From Brevibacterium sp. ZH18 (lineage in GTDB: Bacteria; Actinomycetota; Actinomycetes; Actinomycetales; Brevibacteriaceae), in NCBI RefSeq assembly GCF_022748595.1, contig NZ_JALDSX010000026.1, positions 1 to 53,164 on the forward strand: a DNA stretch of 53,164 nt, written 5' to 3'. A program made the position numbers and the translations under genes. The number at the start of each line of letters is the position of its first letter. Position 1 is the stretch's first letter. Shown here one piece after another: positions 50,261-53,164 of this stretch. The notes under the pieces were generated by a model. The model had not been told where the DNA came from, ran no database searches, and saw only the letters and a program-made list of their open reading frames with translations.

Positions 50261-51373
50261 TCAAAGCGAGGACTCATAAGTCGTTGCCAGATCACCGGTC
50301 TCTGCAGCGGTGGGAGCGTCCGCCTCGGTGCGGGTGACAATGACGGGCGGTGGCGGCCCGATGCTCAGCTCGGGCTGCCTGCGGAACTGGCCGGTGGCCA
50401 CGAGGATGATGGCGACGACGGCGGAGAGGATCCATCCGGCCGCTCCGAGCAGGGCCACAAGTGCCATGTCCGGGGTGGGCGAATTCGCATCGATGAAGAG
50501 GCCGAGCAGCATCCCCGAGGAGCCGTTGATCGCGGCGTGACCGAAGACTGCCGGCCACAGCGAACCGGTGCGCATCCGCAGCCAGCCGAGCAGGATTCCG
50601 ACCATCACGCAGCCGATGACCATAAGGCCCAGGCCTGAGATGTCGGGACGGCCGAAGTTGTAGCCGAGCAGGATGAGCGGCGCATGCCACAGACCCCAGA
50701 TGACTCCGACGATGATGAGCGCCGGCCAGGTGCCCAGCGGGCGCAGCGAGGTCAGCAGCCATCCGCGCCAGCCGACCTCTTCGCCGAAGGTGAAGATTGC
50801 TGTGACCAGCGTGCTGAAGACCATGAGGCCCAAGTAGATGACGATACCCAATCCGATCGGCAGGTTCTCCACACCCGGCAGCAGCTGCCCCAGCTGTGCT
50901 TTGAAGCCGGAGAGGCCGGCGAGGTCGAGGCGAACCCAACCGAAGGCGGCGCTGAGGAAGTACGCGAGGGCAACGAGGACGAAGGTGCCGAACAACGCGA
51001 GGAGCGTGAATCCGACAACTCGACGGGCCGGGCGCAGAGGCCAGATACCCAGGTATCTCGCTACGCCGGGCTGCGGGATGCCGCGGCGTTTGGCGCGCTT
51101 TCGCTGGACGATCATCGCAGCGATCACGGCCACCAGCGGGGCCAACATCATGGCCTGCCCGCACAGCTGGACCGCGACCATATTCTTCAAGCCTTCGCCG
51201 GAAATCCACAGCGGCAGGCAGGCCACCCAGGCAAGGCAGCCGGCGACCAGGACGAAGACCCCGAGCGCGACCCACGGCACCTTCGCGGGCACGACAGCCA
51301 AGGGCCGACCCTTCTCATCGAGTCGGGTGTCTTGTCGAGTGTCTGTTCCGCAGTCTCTCGTTCCCATGCTCAT
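50261..51373 (-). CDS. CPBP-family intramembrane metalloprotease
   Basis: 370 residues, eight or more hydrophobic segments. The Rce1/CPBP motifs are all present: EEVGWRG (near 201-207), WGLWHAP, and FGHAAIN. A 30-residue charged N-terminus and Pro/Thr-rich C-terminus flank the membrane core. Known members process prenylated proteins or bacteriocin-immunity peptides; substrate here unknown. ATG 51373 has AGGAGGAG 2-3 nt upstream. Confidence 0.88.
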   Translation of the reverse strand: MSMGTRDCGTDTRQDTRLDEKGRPLAVVPAKVPWVALGVFVLVAGCLAWVACLPLWISGEGLKNMVAVQLCGQAMMLAPLVAVIAAMIVQRKRAKRRGIPQPGVARYLGIWPLRPARRVVGFTLLALFGTFVLVALAYFLSAAFGWVRLDLAGLSGFKAQLGQLLPGVENLPIGLGIVIYLGLMVFSTLVTAIFTFGEEVGWRGWLLTSLRPLGTWPALIIVGVIWGLWHAPLILLGYNFGRPDISGLGLMVIGCVMVGILLGWLRMRTGSLWPAVFGHAAINGSSGMLLGLFIDANSPTPDMALVALLGAAGWILSAVVAIILVATGQFRRQPELSIGPPPPVIVTRTEADAPTAAETGDLATTYESSL

Positions 51374-51571
51374 GGCTCCTCCTCGGACCCCTCACGAATG
51401 CCTCTGCTCCATTCACGAGGATGCGCGTGTTGTTCTTGGTTTCCAACCTACGGCCCGAGCCACATGGCCGCCTCCGCCGCGCGGATGATTCCGCTCTCGT
51501 CCGCACGGGGCAGACCTGAGCTACGATGAGCACCGTTGAATCACCGTCGATTCTTATGAAAGTTCAGGCTC

Positions 51572-53071
51572 ATGACCGAGAAATCCCGCAATCCCCATCT
51601 CTCCGATGACGACCATCTCTCCGTCCTCGGCTACAGCGACTCCTTCGAACGATCGATGAGCCCCTGGGCGAACTTCGCCCTCGGCTTCACGTACCTCTCG
51701 CCGCTCGTCGGCGTGTACTCGCTCATGGCCGTCGCACTCTCGACGGGCGGACCACCGTCGATCTGGTGGATCGTCATCGTTGCCTGCGGTCAGATGCTGG
51801 TGGCACTGGTCTTCGGCGAGGTCGTCTCCCAGTTCCCCATCGCCGGCGGAATCTACCCGTGGGCACGTAGGCTCTGGGGCAAGCGCTACGCCTGGATGGC
51901 TGCCTGGGTCTACATCTGCGCGCTCATCGTCACCATCACCTCGGTGTCGGAGTTCGGCTCGGGATTCGCTTCGAGCCTGCTCGGCTTCGAACTCAACCGC
52001 AACACCACGCTCGCTGTGACCCTGGCGCTTCTGGTGCTGGCGCTGGCCATCAACTTCAGCGGCACCAAATGGCTGGCGCGCATCGCCCGGATCGGACTCT
52101 TCGCCGAGCTCATCGGCGTCATCGGCCTCGGGCTCTTCCTCCTCATCTTCGAACGCAAGCACAGCTTCTCGGTCTTCTTCGACACCATGGGTACCGCTGG
52201 TGACGGCAGCTATGTCGGGACATTCCTGGGCGCCGCTGTGGCAGGACTGTTCCTCTTCTACGGCTTCGAGGCCTGCGGCGACGTCGCCGAGGAAGTCTCC
52301 AACCCCGCCCGCGGCATCCCCAAGGCTATGCTCATGACGATCGTGGTCGGCGCCGTCTCGGCGCTGTTCTCCTTCGGCGGATACGTCCTTGCGGCCCCGA
52401 ATCTGGAGGAGATCGTCGCCGGCGAGGTCGCCGATCCGATTCCCTCGATCCTCGAAGGCAGCCTCGGCGCGGTGGGTGCCAAGATCTTCCTCGTCGTCGC
52501 GATCCTCGCTTTTATCTCCTGTGTCCTCAGCCTCCAGGCCGCAGCGTCGAGGCTGATCTTCAGCTTCGCCCGCGACGGCATGGTGCCCGGGCACAAGTGG
52601 CTGTCGAAGGTCACCGACGGCACGAAGATTCCGCGCAACGCCCTCATCGTCGCCTGCACCGCGCCGGCCCTGATCTCCGTGCTCATCTGGTTCAACGACG
52701 GCATCCTCGTCGCGGTCACCTCATTTGCGATCCTCGGCATCTACCTCTCGTTCCAGATGGTCGTCCTCGGCGCCCTGCGGCAGCGCATCAAGGGCTGGAA
52801 GCCGGCCGGTCCGTGGTCGCTCCGCGGCTGGGGAATCATCGTCAACATCCTCGCGCTGGCCTATGGCATCTTCGCGATGATCCTGCTCGCGATGCCCGGG
52901 GACACCGGGTCGTTCTTCGCCGACAATGTCGTGCTCATCGGGCTCGTCGTGGTGCTGGCGGCCGGGTTCCTCTACCTCTTCATCGCGCGCCCCGACCGGA
53001 AGTCGAACGCCCCGGAGGGCGATGCCATCGCCGTCGCCGAGGCGATCCGGTCGCACCACTCGAACCACTGA
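51572..53071 (+). CDS. APC-family amino-acid permease
   Basis: 499 residues, 12 predicted spans. N-terminal SDSFERSMSPWANFALGFTYLSPL and the consensus segment GEVVSQFPIAGGIYPWARRLWG (span 2-3 loop) fit the amino acid/choline transporter (ACT/GABA permease-like) group. FYGFEACGDVAEEVSNPARGIPKAM is the typical span 6-7 signature. Substrate probably an amino acid, a related amine or GABA; gabT at the other end of the window is suggestive only. A hairpin lies downstream (53090-53110). Confidence 0.87.
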   Translation: MTEKSRNPHLSDDDHLSVLGYSDSFERSMSPWANFALGFTYLSPLVGVYSLMAVALSTGGPPSIWWIVIVACGQMLVALVFGEVVSQFPIAGGIYPWARRLWGKRYAWMAAWVYICALIVTITSVSEFGSGFASSLLGFELNRNTTLAVTLALLVLALAINFSGTKWLARIARIGLFAELIGVIGLGLFLLIFERKHSFSVFFDTMGTAGDGSYVGTFLGAAVAGLFLFYGFEACGDVAEEVSNPARGIPKAMLMTIVVGAVSALFSFGGYVLAAPNLEEIVAGEVADPIPSILEGSLGAVGAKIFLVVAILAFISCVLSLQAAASRLIFSFARDGMVPGHKWLSKVTDGTKIPRNALIVACTAPALISVLIWFNDGILVAVTSFAILGIYLSFQMVVLGALRQRIKGWKPAGPWSLRGWGIIVNILALAYGIFAMILLAMPGDTGSFFADNVVLIGLVVVLAAGFLYLFIARPDRKSNAPEGDAIAVAEAIRSHHSNH

Positions 53072-53089
53072 GTTCGCGCTGAGTTCCGA

Positions 53090-53110
53090 GGCCGGGCCAC
53101 AACCCCGGCC
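53090..53110 (+). terminator. hairpin after APC permease
   Basis: GGCCGGG (53090-53096) and CCCGGCC (53104-53110) with a 7-nt loop, 18 bp past the stop. No T tract. Downstream, CCGAGCGGACCAC occurs twice (near 53119 and 53152). Confidence 0.4.
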
Positions 53111-53164
53111 ACCAGCCGCCGAGCGGACCACTTAGCGCCCAGCGCCCAGCACCGAGCGGACCAC

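Overview
The window is high-GC DNA with actinobacterial gene content. It carries mycothiol synthase (mshD), a GlnR-type regulator, a MutT1-type NUDIX/histidine-phosphatase fusion, a CGNR zinc-finger regulator, a DUF4383 protein and many GTG/TTG starts behind clear Shine-Dalgarno sites. The overall set suggests a Micrococcales member such as Brevibacterium; the genus is an inference. It reads as ordinary chromosome. I saw no phage, transposase, CRISPR array or rRNA; there is one tRNA-Lys(UUU).

Layout. 0-4.6 kb: gabT, then (all minus strand) a predicted membrane protein, a previously unlisted 38-aa membrane microprotein, nitrobindin and the folate-binding YgfZ protein. 4.7-9.9 kb: a tightly overlapping operon glnR-like / mshD / ppk / NUDIX-phosphatase. 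10-14.5 kb: the high-affinity phosphate operon pstS-C-A-B, with a Pho-box-like double repeat in front and no phoU beside it. 14.5-18 kb: a dihydrofolate-reductase-fold protein, a PadR regulator and a UbiB/AarF-type kinase. 18.2-22.4 kb: a DUF4383 protein, a PiT phosphate permease with its DUF47 partner, and two conserved proteins of unknown function. 22.5-30.9 kb: tRNA-Lys with terminator, a PspC protein, a FAD monooxygenase, a GntP permease, a small zinc-ribbon protein, a CGNR regulator, a frameshifted pterin-dehydratase/VOC gene, an aldo-keto reductase, a DedA-like protein and a MetX-like hydrolase.

30.9-36.6 kb is a compact quinate/shikimate catabolic island. An IclR regulator, type II dehydroquinase and quinate/shikimate dehydrogenase run leftward. 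An MHS-family transporter and a bifunctional 3-dehydroshikimate dehydratase (QuiC/QsuB type) run rightward. The shared 172-bp control region carries a perfect 9+9 inverted repeat. Together these would import quinate or shikimate and convert it to protocatechuate. 36.7-53.1 kb: an HhH-like unknown, an XRE-type protein, gap (GAPDH), a GlxA-type AraC regulator, an AhpD-like protein, a NylB-like serine hydrolase, a beta-propeller lipoprotein, a NarL/DesK-type two-component pair, an MMPL exporter, nicotinamidase, DoxX, a CPBP protease and an APC amino-acid permease.

The recurring oddity is short tandem DNA repeats: inside genes (UbiB-type kinase, DedA-like protein) and between them (pstA-pstB gap, 12-nt repeat at 21305-21349, long perfect palindromes at 14543-14604 and 38117-38155). 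Several proteins also carry long low-complexity linkers or tails (the GlnR-like regulator, the serine hydrolase, MshD). No single gene set is clearly a new system. The best leads are the repeat-bearing kinase, the 13-bp inverted arms around the reductase promoter, the IclR-controlled quinate cluster and the two small proteins.
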